A stretch of DNA of 47,731 nt from an uncultured Muribaculaceae bacterium. Lineage in GTDB: Bacteria > Bacteroidota > Bacteroidia > Bacteroidales > Muribaculaceae. Within the stretch, counting starts at the first letter, position 1. Each line of letters starts with the position of its first letter. The DNA lies in NCBI GenBank assembly GCA_944320595.1, contig CALUIB010000020.1, positions 1 through 47,731 on the forward strand. Direction: 5' to 3'. Below the pieces are notes generated by a model that was not told the origin of the DNA, did no database searches, and saw only the letters and a program-made list of their open reading frames with translations. This document shows positions 1-8,495 of this stretch, in pieces. The translations under genes and the position numbers were made by a program.

Positions 1-121
1 TAATTCGTAACCTATTACTACTATGAGTTGGTAACTGCAACTCATTTTCAATCACTTAGACCTTTTTCGTAATTTCGAACCACAAAATTACATAAAAATT
101 TCCGCAAAAACGGATATGATT
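1..121. other. Non-coding left edge with weak hairpin
   Basis: No gene is visible. An 8-bp inverted repeat (ATGAGTTG / CAACTCAT, 23-30 and 38-45, loop of 7) could be the terminator of a gene outside the window, but it has no clear T-run. The rest is AT-rich. Confidence 0.35.
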
Positions 122-149
122 GCAGCGGCGCAAAATTTTGCGCCGCTGC
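122..149 (-). terminator. Perfect 28-nt palindrome after the CvfB-like gene
   Basis: The arms GCAGCGGCGCAAAA (122-135) and TTTTGCGCCGCTGC (136-149) are perfectly complementary. The element lies 4 nt past the stop codon of the minus-strand S1-domain gene. The core is GC-rich and the T-run sits in the centre rather than at the end, so it could also be a processing or protein-binding site. Terminator is the simplest reading. Confidence 0.6.
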
Positions 150-153
150 CGGT

Positions 154-984
154 TTATTTCATTACTGTTTCGGTGGGGGAGAGGGTTATTAATTTCTTTT
201 TGTATAGGTGGCCGATGGCTTTTTTGAAGTCTTTCTTGCTGCACTCGAAGGCTGCCTTGATGGCCTCGGGCGACGACTTGTCGGTGAGTGCCATGCGGCG
301 GCCGTGGCTCATGAGGTGCATGAGTATTTTGTCGGCAAGCTCCATGGTGCGGCGGTCGGCACGGTCGGCGAGGGTAACGTCGATTTTTCCGTCCTCGCGC
401 ACGCTCTTGATGTAGGCCTCCATGCGGTCGCCAATGTTTATCTCCTTGAATATTTCATTGTGGTAGATAATCCCTGAATGGAGGTTGTCGATTATGACTT
501 TGTAGCCCATGTCGGTGCGTTGCGCTATAAGGATTTCCACGGGGTCGCCTTGGTGGTAGTCGGCAGGGCGGTTGTCGAGGAACTTGTCGATTTTTGCCGA
601 GGCCACGATGCGGTCGGAGTTGTAATCCACATATACATATACTATGTACGACCGCCCCGTCTGCATCCTCATTTTCTGCTCGCGGAACGGCACGAGCAGG
701 TCTTTTGGCAGCCCCCAGTCGAGGAATGCCCCCGCACTGTTCGTAGCCACCACTCGCAGTAGCGCAAATTCTCCCACTTGAGCCTTGGGAGTCTCGGTTG
801 TTGCCGTGATGCGGTCTTCAGAGTCTTTGTAAACGAAAACGTCTATTTCGTCGCCAATGTGCATATCGGGAGCGACATACCTGTTGGGTAACAGTATTTC
901 ATTGCCTTCTTCGTCGATGAGGTACAATCCGAAATCTGATTTTCGGTTGATTTTCAATGTATTTATTCTGCCTAATTGAGCCAT
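154..984 (-). CDS. CvfB-like S1 RNA-binding protein
   Basis: This 276-aa protein resembles the CvfB/YitL family: tandem S1-like OB domains followed by a C-terminal winged helix. Family members bind RNA and affect expression of other genes; the exact target is unknown here. The N-terminal part (about residues 1-65, starting MAQLGRINTLKI) is the first S1-like repeat, the middle (about 65-210) holds further OB strands, and the end (about 215-276) has the helix-rich AIKAAFECSKKDFKKAIGHL segment typical of the winged helix that closes these proteins. It is monocistronic and diverges from the lipoprotein gene at 1092. Length matches the family. The symbol cvfB is not assigned because the family name is descriptive rather than a proven orthology. 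Confidence 0.85.
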   Translation of the reverse strand: MAQLGRINTLKINRKSDFGLYLIDEEGNEILLPNRYVAPDMHIGDEIDVFVYKDSEDRITATTETPKAQVGEFALLRVVATNSAGAFLDWGLPKDLLVPFREQKMRMQTGRSYIVYVYVDYNSDRIVASAKIDKFLDNRPADYHQGDPVEILIAQRTDMGYKVIIDNLHSGIIYHNEIFKEINIGDRMEAYIKSVREDGKIDVTLADRADRRTMELADKILMHLMSHGRRMALTDKSSPEAIKAAFECSKKDFKKAIGHLYKKKLITLSPTETVMK

Positions 985-1091
985 ATAATTGAATTAATAT
1001 GCGAATATCGGAAAAATATTTTACTGTACGAAATTTTAGAGTTCAATAATTTTGTATTACTTTAGAGGTCGTTTATATGTAAGTTGTTATT

Positions 1092-1961
1092 ATGTCAGGC
1101 AAAAACAGAATGAGCATATTATCACGTTTTGTTGCATTATGCCTTGTTTTGCAGTTCGTTACGACTGGATGTGGCTCCAACGGCGAAAATGATGCCGGTG
1201 GAGTGGATATGTCGCATATATATGAGGCCGACTCCATGACTTTCGAGCATGATGCAAGCAGGGTGTGCGTTGTAACGTCGAGTGTCGATGCCGATTATCC
1301 ACAGTATTACGTTAATGATACATTGACGCGGCAATTGCAGGCGTTGTATGTCAATGAGGTGTTGGGCGTGGCAGCGGCAGCCGACAGTAGCGTGGCCATT
1401 CAGGAGGCTGTGGCCATGAGGGTGGCAATGCAAATCAACCAGTTTGGCGACAGCGAAGACGAGATTTTGTATGGGGTGTCGCCCAACAAGGAGTTCCTGC
1501 GTTATACCATTGCTACCGAGGTCACGGCGATGCCCGTCGAGTGGGGGATTGCGACCTTTTGCCGGCACGAAAAAGTGGATAAAGACGGGGAGGCGGCGAC
1601 AGATGCCCACCATTACATAAATATAGATTTGGCAACGATGAGCCGGGTGGACGTATATGACCTGTTTGCCGAGGATGCTTTGCCATACGTCTCAAGTTTG
1701 CTTAAAGACAAGCTGCTTGACCAAGTTGGTGCCAAAGACGAGGAAGATTTGATAGGGCAAGGGTATTTCAACCTTGACAACATAGCCGTAAATAACAACT
1801 TTTATTTCGGCAATGATGGAATTACGTGGAACTATACAACCTACGAGATAGCTTGTTACAGCGTGGGAGAGACGCAGATTACGCTCGGCTTTGATGCGCT
1901 GTCGCCGTATGTTTCACGAGAGTCTAATTTTATACACATATTTAAGACGAAAATAAAATGA
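1092..1961 (+). CDS. DUF3298 / RsiV-like lipoprotein
   Basis: A 289-aa predicted lipoprotein. The N terminus has a hydrophobic stretch (FVALCLVLQFVTTGC) ending in a lipobox-like TTGC, so Cys27 is the likely lipidated residue. The body contains a segment with repeated YINIDLATMSRVDVYDLF-like strands, as in the DUF3298 domain found in RsiV-type anti-sigma proteins and secreted Bacteroidales proteins. Function is unknown. An internal ATG at 1110 would give a shorter, more ordinary signal peptide, so the start is uncertain. The stop codon overlaps the start of rsmG by 4 nt, which suggests translational coupling in a four-gene run extending to the PAP2 gene. Confidence 0.75.
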   Translation: MSGKNRMSILSRFVALCLVLQFVTTGCGSNGENDAGGVDMSHIYEADSMTFEHDASRVCVVTSSVDADYPQYYVNDTLTRQLQALYVNEVLGVAAAADSSVAIQEAVAMRVAMQINQFGDSEDEILYGVSPNKEFLRYTIATEVTAMPVEWGIATFCRHEKVDKDGEAATDAHHYINIDLATMSRVDVYDLFAEDALPYVSSLLKDKLLDQVGAKDEEDLIGQGYFNLDNIAVNNNFYFGNDGITWNYTTYEIACYSVGETQITLGFDALSPYVSRESNFIHIFKTKIK

Positions 1962-2581
1962 TAGAAGTAATTGCCAAATATTTTAAGAACCTGTCGGAAA
2001 AGCAGCAAGAGCAATATGCCGCATTGGGCAAATTGTATCCCGAGTGGAACGAGAAAATAAACGTGATTTCGCGCAAGGACATCGACAACCTTTATGTCAA
2101 CCACATACTGCATTCGCTGGCCATAGCCAAGTTCATCGACTTCCAGCCCGGCAGCAACATCATGGACTTGGGTACCGGTGGCGGCTTTCCGGGCATACCG
2201 TTGGCCATAATGTTCCCCGAGGTGAAATTCCATCTTGTGGACCGTGTCGGGAAAAAAATAAAAGTAGCAGACGACGTGGCCAAGGAGATAGGACTTGAAA
2301 ATGTCACTTTGCAGCATGGCGACGTGGGTGAGGTGAAAGGCACATTCGACTTTGTGGTGAGCCGTGCTGTAATGGACTTGAACGACATGGTACCACTGGT
2401 GAGGCGGTTCATATCGCGCAACAGTTTCAATGCTCTGCCGAACGGGATAATTTGCCTGAAGGGTGGAGACGTGAGCCGCGAAGTGAGCAAATACAAGAAA
2501 GTGGCGTTGGTGGGCGATGTGAAGGATTATTTCGATGAAGAATATTTCAACACAAAAAAGGTCATATACGTGCAAATATGA
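1958..2581 (+). CDS. rsmG: 16S rRNA (guanine527-N7)-methyltransferase RsmG
   Basis: RsmG (GidB) methylates G527 of 16S rRNA using S-adenosylmethionine. The 207-aa length matches the family. The SAM-binding motif DLGTGGGFPGIPLA begins at residue 70, followed by VDRVGKKIKV, the usual second motif of GidB, and SRAV further on. It overlaps both neighbours by 4 nt (ATGA at 1958-1961 and 2578-2581), so it is expressed as part of an operon with the lipoprotein and the metallohydrolase. Loss of this enzyme in other bacteria gives low-level streptomycin resistance; the gene looks intact here. Confidence 0.96.
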   Translation: MIEVIAKYFKNLSEKQQEQYAALGKLYPEWNEKINVISRKDIDNLYVNHILHSLAIAKFIDFQPGSNIMDLGTGGGFPGIPLAIMFPEVKFHLVDRVGKKIKVADDVAKEIGLENVTLQHGDVGEVKGTFDFVVSRAVMDLNDMVPLVRRFISRNSFNALPNGIICLKGGDVSREVSKYKKVALVGDVKDYFDEEYFNTKKVIYVQI

Positions 2582-3219
2582 AAATATCGAAGTTTGTAGT
2601 CAACCCCATCGGGGAGAACACATATATATTGTGGAATGATGACAAGCGTGAGGCGGCAGTCGTTGACCCGGGAATGATGAACGAGGAGGAGCGTGCCGCC
2701 GTTGACAGCTTTGTTGCAAAAAACAAGCTGGACGTGAAATTGGTGCTTATGACTCACTTGCATTTCGACCATGCCGCATCGGCTCGTTATGTAGCCGACC
2801 GATATGGCGCGAAGGTATATGCTGGCAAGGCCGACGAGTTCCTTGGGAAGGCTTTGCCCGGCCAAGCACAGATGTTTGGTGTGGGCGTGAAATTGTCGCC
2901 GCTCGTCATTGATGAAGTTATAACTGGCGGAGACGTGCTGGCACTGAACGGCGAAGAAATAAAAGTGCTTGCCACTCCCGGCCACACTCCCGGCGGAATG
3001 TCGTTCTACCTGCCACAGAGTGGCGTGGTGCTTGTGGGCGATACGCTGTTTAGCCAAAGCATAGGCCGCACCGACTTGCCCGGAGGGGATTACGGGGAGA
3101 TTGTGAACAGCATCAAGACTGAATTGTTTGTCCTGCCCGGCGAAACGGTAGTCCTCCCGGGGCATGGCGGCAGTACTACGATTGATGATGAAAAGAGTTA
3201 TAATCCATATATAAGGTAA
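2578..3219 (+). CDS. MBL-fold metallohydrolase, glyoxalase II-like
   Basis: A 213-aa metallo-beta-lactamase fold hydrolase. It carries the canonical dinuclear metal motif THLHFDH (residues 59-65), the later GHTPGG and VGDTLF motifs, and a terminal LPGHGGSTT histidine motif. This pattern is typical of YcbL/glyoxalase II-like thioester hydrolases, but the substrate cannot be told from sequence. Its start overlaps rsmG by 4 nt, and the PAP2 gene follows within 13 nt, so it is in the same transcription unit. Confidence 0.93.
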   Translation: MKISKFVVNPIGENTYILWNDDKREAAVVDPGMMNEEERAAVDSFVAKNKLDVKLVLMTHLHFDHAASARYVADRYGAKVYAGKADEFLGKALPGQAQMFGVGVKLSPLVIDEVITGGDVLALNGEEIKVLATPGHTPGGMSFYLPQSGVVLVGDTLFSQSIGRTDLPGGDYGEIVNSIKTELFVLPGETVVLPGHGGSTTIDDEKSYNPYIR

Positions 3220-3232
3220 ACTTGTGGGGGCT

Positions 3233-3904
3233 ATGATTGATTTCCTTGACGGTATCGACACGCAGTTGCTGTTGTTCCTAAATGGCGCGAACAATGCCTT
3301 TTTCGATGAATTTTTTTGGCTTGTCACAGGTAAGTTTGCATGGATACCTATGATATGTGTGCTGCTGTATTCCACATTTCGCAAAGATTGGAAAATGGGA
3401 GCCGTGGTGATACTTGGCGTGGCATTGACCATAGCCCTGTGCGACCAGGTTTCGTCGGGTATCATAAAGGATGCAGTGTGCCGCCTGAGGCCCACGAGGG
3501 ATCCCGAAATTGGCGGCATAGTGCATATAGTGAACGGCTACCGAGGCGGGCAATATGGATTCGTAAGCAGCCATGCGGCCAATTCTTTCGGTGTGGCCGT
3601 GTTCCTTGCCATGCTTTTCAGGCGCAGGGCATTCACATGGACTATAATGCTGTGGGCGGCAGTGCTGTCATATAGCCGCATATACTTGGGTGTACATTAT
3701 CCTGGCGATATAATATGTGGTGGATTGCTCGGTGCCGCACTTGGGGCAGTGGTATATTGCATATATGTGAAAGCGGCAAAGCTGCGTTTCCTGTCATCAT
3801 TGAAGGTCCCAGACGGGCGCGATACGCGGTGGCTGGTTTATGCCACGGTGGGGAATATGGTGCTGCTTTTGGCCGTTGCAACCATAATTTATGTGGTTAA
3901 ATGA
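3233..3904 (+). CDS. PAP2-family membrane phosphatase
   Basis: A 223-aa integral membrane phosphatase of the PAP2 superfamily, which dephosphorylates lipid phosphates such as undecaprenyl pyrophosphate, phosphatidylglycerophosphate or lipid A. The three signature motifs are visible: KDAVCRLRP (from residue 79), SSHAAN (112-117) and SRIYLGVHYPGD (148-159). Several hydrophobic segments surround them. The substrate is not resolved. A GTG at 3224 would add three residues, but ATG at 3233 is preferred. It is the last gene of the rsmG operon. Confidence 0.92.
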   Translation: MIDFLDGIDTQLLLFLNGANNAFFDEFFWLVTGKFAWIPMICVLLYSTFRKDWKMGAVVILGVALTIALCDQVSSGIIKDAVCRLRPTRDPEIGGIVHIVNGYRGGQYGFVSSHAANSFGVAVFLAMLFRRRAFTWTIMLWAAVLSYSRIYLGVHYPGDIICGGLLGAALGAVVYCIYVKAAKLRFLSSLKVPDGRDTRWLVYATVGNMVLLLAVATIIYVVK

Positions 3905-3921
3905 AAAAAAAAGGAATTTTG

Positions 3922-3953
3922 TTTGGTAGATATAAATAATACTCCTAAATTTA
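3922..3953 (+). promoter_or_regulatory. Bacteroidota-type promoter for the HTH gene
   Basis: TTTG (3922-3925) is separated by 20 nt from TAAATTTA (3946-3953), one mismatch from the TAnnTTTG -7 element. Transcription would begin near 3960, some 45 nt before the start codon. Confidence 0.5.
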
Positions 3954-4005
3954 TACCAAATAAAAAATATTAGCAATAGTATTAACAACTAAAATAGTAA
4001 GTATC

Positions 4006-4266
4006 ATGACAAAAACAATTTCTTTCAATGAACTCCGTCGTATCAAAGACAGTTTGCCCGATGGCTCGATGCGTGAAATAGCCGACAAGTTGAACGTGAC
4101 GGTTCAAACTGTGAGGAACTATTTCGGTGGCACAAACTACGAATATGGCAAGAACTGTGGCTTGCACATCGAACCGGGGCCAGATGGGGGCATCGTAATT
4201 CTCGACGACACGCAAATTTATGATATGGCTATAGAAATTCTCGAAAAGCAACAAAAAGAGTCATAA
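4006..4266 (+). CDS. Small HTH DNA-binding protein
   Basis: An 86-aa protein with one helix-turn-helix: residues 22-42 read MREIADKLNVTVQTVRNYFG, in which the second helix (VTVQTVRNYF) is a typical recognition helix. The rest (HIEPGPDGGIVILDD, then a C-terminal helix IYDMAIEILEKQQ) resembles small DNA-binding proteins common in Bacteroidales genomes. It has its own promoter-like site and a downstream hairpin, so it is probably a single-gene unit. Regulatory targets are unknown. Confidence 0.75.
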   Translation: MTKTISFNELRRIKDSLPDGSMREIADKLNVTVQTVRNYFGGTNYEYGKNCGLHIEPGPDGGIVILDDTQIYDMAIEILEKQQKES

Positions 4267-4294
4267 ATATTGCGCGTTTTTTTGTATTCTACAG

Positions 4295-4332
4295 GCAAGA
4301 CGGGACTTTGATGCTTTAAAATCCCGTCTTGC
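4295..4332 (+). terminator. Hairpin after the HTH gene
   Basis: Perfect 11-bp arms GCAAGACGGGA (4295-4305) and TCCCGTCTTGC (4322-4332) with a 16-nt loop. No strong T-run follows directly, so termination is likely but not certain. Confidence 0.6.
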
Positions 4333-4369
4333 GTTGTAATGTGAAGGAACTTCATTAATAATAACGGTC

Positions 4370-5485
4370 ATGGGCAAGCAGAGCAAATTAATCACAATAG
4401 CCATTCACACTTATGAGAAAGCTGTGATATTAAAGACATTGCTGGAAAAAGAGGGCATCGAAACGGTGCTGCACAATGTGAACCTCATTCAACCGGTGAT
4501 TTCATCGGGTGTACGTGTGAGGATACACGAGGAAGACCTGCCGCTGGCATTGAAAATAATAGAGTCGTCATCGATTTTAAAACAGGGTGAAGACGATGCC
4601 TCAAGGAGCGGCACGGTGTTCATACCTGTCGATTTCTCGGAATATTCGTTGAAGGCTTGCAAGATAGGCTTTGATTTTGCGCACAGGCTTGGAGGCGACG
4701 TTTTATTGTTCCACACGTTTATCGACCACCAATATTCCGGGCTTTTTCCCATGGAAAGCGACGAGTATGAAACCAGCCCCAAGGAAGTGAAAAGCAGAGC
4801 CGAGGCCGAATTGGCGGCCAATGAGAAGATGAACGATTTCAAGGCCGCATTGAACAGCAACATAGTGAGCGGAGCCATGCCCGATGTAGAATTTTCGAGC
4901 ATAGTTACCGAGGGCATTCCCGAGAGCGAGATTATAAGCTATTCCAAGGAGGTGGCGCCATCGATAATAGTGATGGGCACGAGGGGCAAGAGCAAGAAGG
5001 AAGCCGACCTGCTGGGCAGCGTCACTGCCGAAGTGCTTGATGCCTGCCGTTTTCCGGTATTTACCGTTCCCGAGAATATGGCTGCCGACAATGTGGAGGG
5101 CATAAAGAATGTGGTATTCTTCAGCAACCTCAATAGGCAAGACTTGTTGTCGTTTGACGTGTTTGCCAAGTTGTTCAATTACAATGGCCTTAACATCACC
5201 ATTATACCCATAGTGGATAAAAAGGAAGAAGATATAGCCGAGAGCCTTGAGGCGATGCTGCACTATTGCAGGCAGCACTATTTGCTGTATGATTTCAAGA
5301 CGAAGTATATTGGCGATGATGACGACTTCTTGGACCGTTTTGACGAATATGTCAAGCTTGAAGGGGTTGACTTGATTGTTATCCCCAATAAGAAGAAAAA
5401 CATATTTTCAAGATTGTTCAAGCCGAGTATGGCGCATAAAATATTGTTTCATTCCGACACGGCCATGCTTGTCGTGCCGGTGTGA
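4370..5485 (+). CDS. Universal stress protein with N-terminal DUF2007-like domain
   Basis: A 371-aa three-part protein. Residues 5-68 (LITIAIHTYEKAVILKTLL onwards) look like the DUF2007 'signal transducing' ferredoxin-like fold. Residues 80-235 form a UspA domain with FIPVDFSEYS near the start and the nucleotide-binding signature GTRGKSKKEADLLGS. Residues 240-371 look like a second, degenerate Usp half lacking the GxRG signature. Usp proteins are stress-related and often bind ATP. It precedes the SpoU methyltransferase by 35 nt and may be co-transcribed with it and radA. The role is inferred only by family. Confidence 0.82.
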   Translation: MGKQSKLITIAIHTYEKAVILKTLLEKEGIETVLHNVNLIQPVISSGVRVRIHEEDLPLALKIIESSSILKQGEDDASRSGTVFIPVDFSEYSLKACKIGFDFAHRLGGDVLLFHTFIDHQYSGLFPMESDEYETSPKEVKSRAEAELAANEKMNDFKAALNSNIVSGAMPDVEFSSIVTEGIPESEIISYSKEVAPSIIVMGTRGKSKKEADLLGSVTAEVLDACRFPVFTVPENMAADNVEGIKNVVFFSNLNRQDLLSFDVFAKLFNYNGLNITIIPIVDKKEEDIAESLEAMLHYCRQHYLLYDFKTKYIGDDDDFLDRFDEYVKLEGVDLIVIPNKKKNIFSRLFKPSMAHKILFHSDTAMLVVPV

Positions 5486-5520
5486 AGACATAAGAAAATA
5501 CAATATAGCAATCATATATA

Positions 5521-6297
5521 ATGTACATGAATTTGACAAACAGCCTCATGAAATATGTAATCTCGCTGTCACGCAAGAAAGTGCGCGAAGAAGAAGGGTG
5601 CTTTGTGGCCGAGGGAACAAAATGCGTGAGGGATACGTGGGATTATTTTAATTGCCGCATGATTATTGCCACCAAGGCATGGTATGATGAAAACGGGCAC
5701 AGCGGGCATCTCGACAAGATTGTATTTGCCAACAGCCAGCAAATGCAGCGTATGTCGCAGATGTCAACGGCTACGGACGTTATTGCCGTGTATGACATTC
5801 CCGAAAGGACAATAAGCGAGGAGGACATTAGGAGCGGCCTTAACGTGGTGCTTGAAAACATACAGGACCCCGGCAACTTCGGAACTATCATTAGGTTGTG
5901 CGACTGGTTCGGGGTGCGGAATATCTTTTGCAGCCCAAACACGGTTGACGTTTACAACCACAAGGTGGTGCAGGCCACTATGGGGGCAATATCAAGGGTG
6001 AGAGTGGAGTATTGCAAGCTCGATGAACTGTTGAAGAAGTTTGGCGATATGCCCATATATGGCACTGCGCTCAACGGCAAGAATATATATAAGGCCGAAC
6101 TGTCGCCCGTGGGGTTTGTGATTTTCGGCAATGAGGGCAGGGGAATGTCGCAGGCACTTGCCGACTTGGCGCAAGTGAACTTGCGCATACCGCCGTTCCC
6201 GGCCAATGCCGTTACCTCTGAATCGCTCAACGTGGGTGTCGCCGCAGCGATAACCATTGCTGAATTCCGTCGGCAAGTGTCGGCTAAGAAAGTGTGA
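5521..6297 (+). CDS. SpoU/TrmH-family RNA methyltransferase
   Basis: A 258-aa 2'-O-ribose methyltransferase of the SPOUT class. The three SpoU motifs are visible: NIQDPGNFGTIIRLCDWFG (motif 1), IFGNEGRGMS (motif 2) and RIPPFPANAVTSESLNVGVA (motif 3). The N-terminal about 90 residues (SLSRKKVREEEGCFVAEGTK) form the substrate-binding domain found in RlmB-like proteins. The exact rRNA or tRNA position is not predictable. The radA start lies 3 nt past its stop, so the two are co-transcribed. Confidence 0.92.
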   Translation: MYMNLTNSLMKYVISLSRKKVREEEGCFVAEGTKCVRDTWDYFNCRMIIATKAWYDENGHSGHLDKIVFANSQQMQRMSQMSTATDVIAVYDIPERTISEEDIRSGLNVVLENIQDPGNFGTIIRLCDWFGVRNIFCSPNTVDVYNHKVVQATMGAISRVRVEYCKLDELLKKFGDMPIYGTALNGKNIYKAELSPVGFVIFGNEGRGMSQALADLAQVNLRIPPFPANAVTSESLNVGVAAAITIAEFRRQVSAKKV

Positions 6298-6299
6298 CG

Positions 6300-7673
6300 A
6301 TGGCTACGAAAACCAAGACTGTGTATGTGTGCAGCAATTGCGGGGCCGACTCTCCCAAGTGGTTCGGCCGTTGCACCAATTGCGGCGAGTGGAACACTTG
6401 CGTCGAGGAGAAGGTGGCTGCAAAGTCATCGAAACCGTTGTCGGACGGCGGACTGAAGAAGAAAGCCGAGCCAGTGAAGATTACCGAGATTAAATCGGAA
6501 GAGGAAACTCGAATACCGTTGCCGAGCGGGGAACTTAACAGGGTGCTGGGCGGCGGACTTGTGCCGGGCTCGATAATACTTGTGGGCGGCGAGCCTGGAG
6601 TAGGCAAATCGACGCTGGTACTGCAAAATGTGCTGCGCATACGCAGCCGCAGGGTGCTGTATGTGTCGGGCGAGGAGAGTGTGCAGCAGCTGAAGATGCG
6701 AGCCGACCGCATTGGCGGATATGGCGAGGGGTGTGAATGTTACATCGTGTGCGAGACATCGCTTGAGGCCATTTTCTCAAGTATTGAAAGCTGCGACCCG
6801 GGGCTTGTGATAATCGACTCGATACAGACCATTGCCACCGAGACCTTGGACTCGGCGGCCGGCAGCGTGGCGCAGGTGCGCGAGTGTGCCGCAGCGTTGC
6901 TGAAGTATGCCAAGACTTCGGGTACGCCTGTCATCCTTATAGGACACATCAACAAGGAGGGGAGCATTGCAGGCCCGAAGGTGCTTGAACATATAGTAGA
7001 TGCGGTGCTGCAGTTTGAGGGCGACCGGCATTACCTTTACCGCATATTGCGCTCGATAAAAAACCGCTTTGGCAGCACGTCGGAGATAGGCATATATGAA
7101 ATGAAACAGAACGGGTTGCGCGAGGTGAAAAATCCGTCGGAGATGCTGCTGTCGCAAAACCTTGAAAATTACACCGGCGTGTGCATAGGCGTTACGCTCG
7201 AAGGGGCGCGGCCTTTCCTTATCGAGGTGCAGGCATTGGTGAGCACGGCGGCCTACGGCACGGCGCAGCGGTCGGTGACAGGATTTGACTACAAGCGCAT
7301 GAATATGCTGCTTGCCGTGCTTGAAAAGAAGGTGGGATTTAAGTTGGCGCAGAAGGACGTGTTCTTGAACATTGCTGGCGGGCTGAAGGTGAACGACCCG
7401 GCAATGGACCTTGCGGTGATTTGCGCCATATTGTCGTCGAATGTTGATATTGCCATTCCGCGCGAAACCTGTGTGTCGGGCGAAGTCGGGTTGTCGGGCG
7501 AAATAAGGCAGATAACCCGCATAGAGCAGCGCATAAGCGAGGCCGAGAAACTTGGGTTTAAAAATATACTCATACCCAAGAACAATGATAAGGGGCTTGA
7601 CCTCAGCAGGTATAATATTAATATCGTGCAAGTTGGCGGCGTGGAGGAGGCGTTTAGGTTTCTCTTTGGCTGA
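6300..7673 (+). CDS. radA: DNA repair protein RadA
   Basis: RadA (Sms) is a RecA-like ATPase that drives branch migration in recombinational repair. The 457-aa protein has the N-terminal zinc finger (C11, C14, C25, C28), the Walker A motif GGEPGVGKST (96-105), the RadA-specific KNRFGSTSEIG motif and a Lon-like C-terminal domain. ATG at 6300 is chosen over the GTG at 6294, which overlaps the upstream gene. It marks the conserved left border of the accessory block that follows on the other strand. Confidence 0.97.
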   Translation: MATKTKTVYVCSNCGADSPKWFGRCTNCGEWNTCVEEKVAAKSSKPLSDGGLKKKAEPVKITEIKSEEETRIPLPSGELNRVLGGGLVPGSIILVGGEPGVGKSTLVLQNVLRIRSRRVLYVSGEESVQQLKMRADRIGGYGEGCECYIVCETSLEAIFSSIESCDPGLVIIDSIQTIATETLDSAAGSVAQVRECAAALLKYAKTSGTPVILIGHINKEGSIAGPKVLEHIVDAVLQFEGDRHYLYRILRSIKNRFGSTSEIGIYEMKQNGLREVKNPSEMLLSQNLENYTGVCIGVTLEGARPFLIEVQALVSTAAYGTAQRSVTGFDYKRMNMLLAVLEKKVGFKLAQKDVFLNIAGGLKVNDPAMDLAVICAILSSNVDIAIPRETCVSGEVGLSGEIRQITRIEQRISEAEKLGFKNILIPKNNDKGLDLSRYNINIVQVGGVEEAFRFLFG

Positions 7674-7690
7674 ATGCTGCGTATGAAAGA

Positions 7691-7852
7691 ATGTTAAATC
7701 GGCAGATGCCGATTAAACCAAACGCCGGTATGGCAGTCAAAGAGATAAACAGAGACCAAAAAGCTTCAAACAACACTAACTTTTTCAAGAACATATTTTG
7801 CGTTTTCCACTGTGAAGTATCAAAGCGCGCCATAAAAAATTTTGATTTGTAA
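7691..7852 (+). CDS. Possible 53-aa small protein after radA
   Basis: An ATG-initiated open frame of 53 codons (begins MLNRQMPIKPNAG, ends KRAIKNFDL) fills most of the gap between radA and the terminator at 7863. It starts 17 nt past the radA stop. No family is recognised and there is no separate promoter. It may be chance; an internal ATG (MAVKEINRD) is an alternative start. Confidence 0.25.
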   Translation: MLNRQMPIKPNAGMAVKEINRDQKASNNTNFFKNIFCVFHCEVSKRAIKNFDL

Positions 7853-7862
7853 AGTTATTCAT

Positions 7863-7899
7863 AAAAAGTCCTGCCGCACGGTGTGCCGCAGGACTTTTT
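7863..7899. terminator. Bidirectional terminator between radA and the phosphoesterase gene
   Basis: Arms AAAAAGTCCTGCCGCAC (7863-7879) and GTGCCGCAGGACTTTTT (7883-7899) pair with one C-C mismatch. The A-run and T-run make it work for convergent transcription from radA (+) and the phosphoesterase (-). Confidence 0.85.
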
Positions 7900-7901
7900 G
7901 G

Positions 7902-8495
7902 TTACAGTTCTATTAAATTCGGAGCGTTCAATTCGGTGTAACTGCTGTTCATTATGGCTCCGTTGGAATAAGTGGTGCCTGCAATTTCGGTGATGCCGTG
8001 CTTTTTGTGTATATGTCCGAACAGGTGCAGGCGAGGCTGCACGGCGGCAAGGCGTTCCAGCAGCTCCTGTGAGCCGTAGTTGATGCCGTCGTCATAGTCG
8101 AGTATGCCGTGTGGTGGCGTGTGCGTTACAAGCACGTTGGTGTCGGCTGGTATGCGGGCAATGTTGCGCTGTTGGCGGTCGGTAACGCAGTCGTGCATGA
8201 ACATCGGCACACCATAGAATTTCACGCCGTTGATTTCCGTGCCCGAATTGCACAGGTAGTGGACATTTGCGTCAAGTCCGCCGATATTGGCGCCATACAG
8301 GCAATCGTCGTGGTTGCCGCAGATGAATATTTTGTGGCGGTAGGGCAGGTCGCAGAACCAGTTGAGGAAGTCGATGGCCTCGGCTTCGGTTCCCACCATG
8401 CAGAAGTCGCCCGAATGCACCGCCACGTCGGCCTCGGGCAAATCATGGAGCCTGTGGTGGCAGCCATGAGTGTCGGAAAGGTGCAATATTTTCAT
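7902..8495 (-). CDS. Calcineurin-like metallophosphoesterase
   Basis: A 197-aa phosphoesterase with the full metal-binding set: SDTH (7-10), HSGD (27-30), GNHDD (60-64), VTHTPPHG (123-130) and GHIH (160-163). The family hydrolyses phosphomono- or phosphodiesters, including nucleic acids and cyclic nucleotides. Substrate is unknown. The start codon overlaps the stop of the MBL-fold gene by 4 nt (8492-8495), so it is the last gene of the accessory operon and probably shares its function. Confidence 0.9.
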   Translation of the reverse strand: MKILHLSDTHGCHHRLHDLPEADVAVHSGDFCMVGTEAEAIDFLNWFCDLPYRHKIFICGNHDDCLYGANIGGLDANVHYLCNSGTEINGVKFYGVPMFMHDCVTDRQQRNIARIPADTNVLVTHTPPHGILDYDDGINYGSQELLERLAAVQPRLHLFGHIHKKHGITEIAGTTYSNGAIMNSSYTELNAPNLIEL

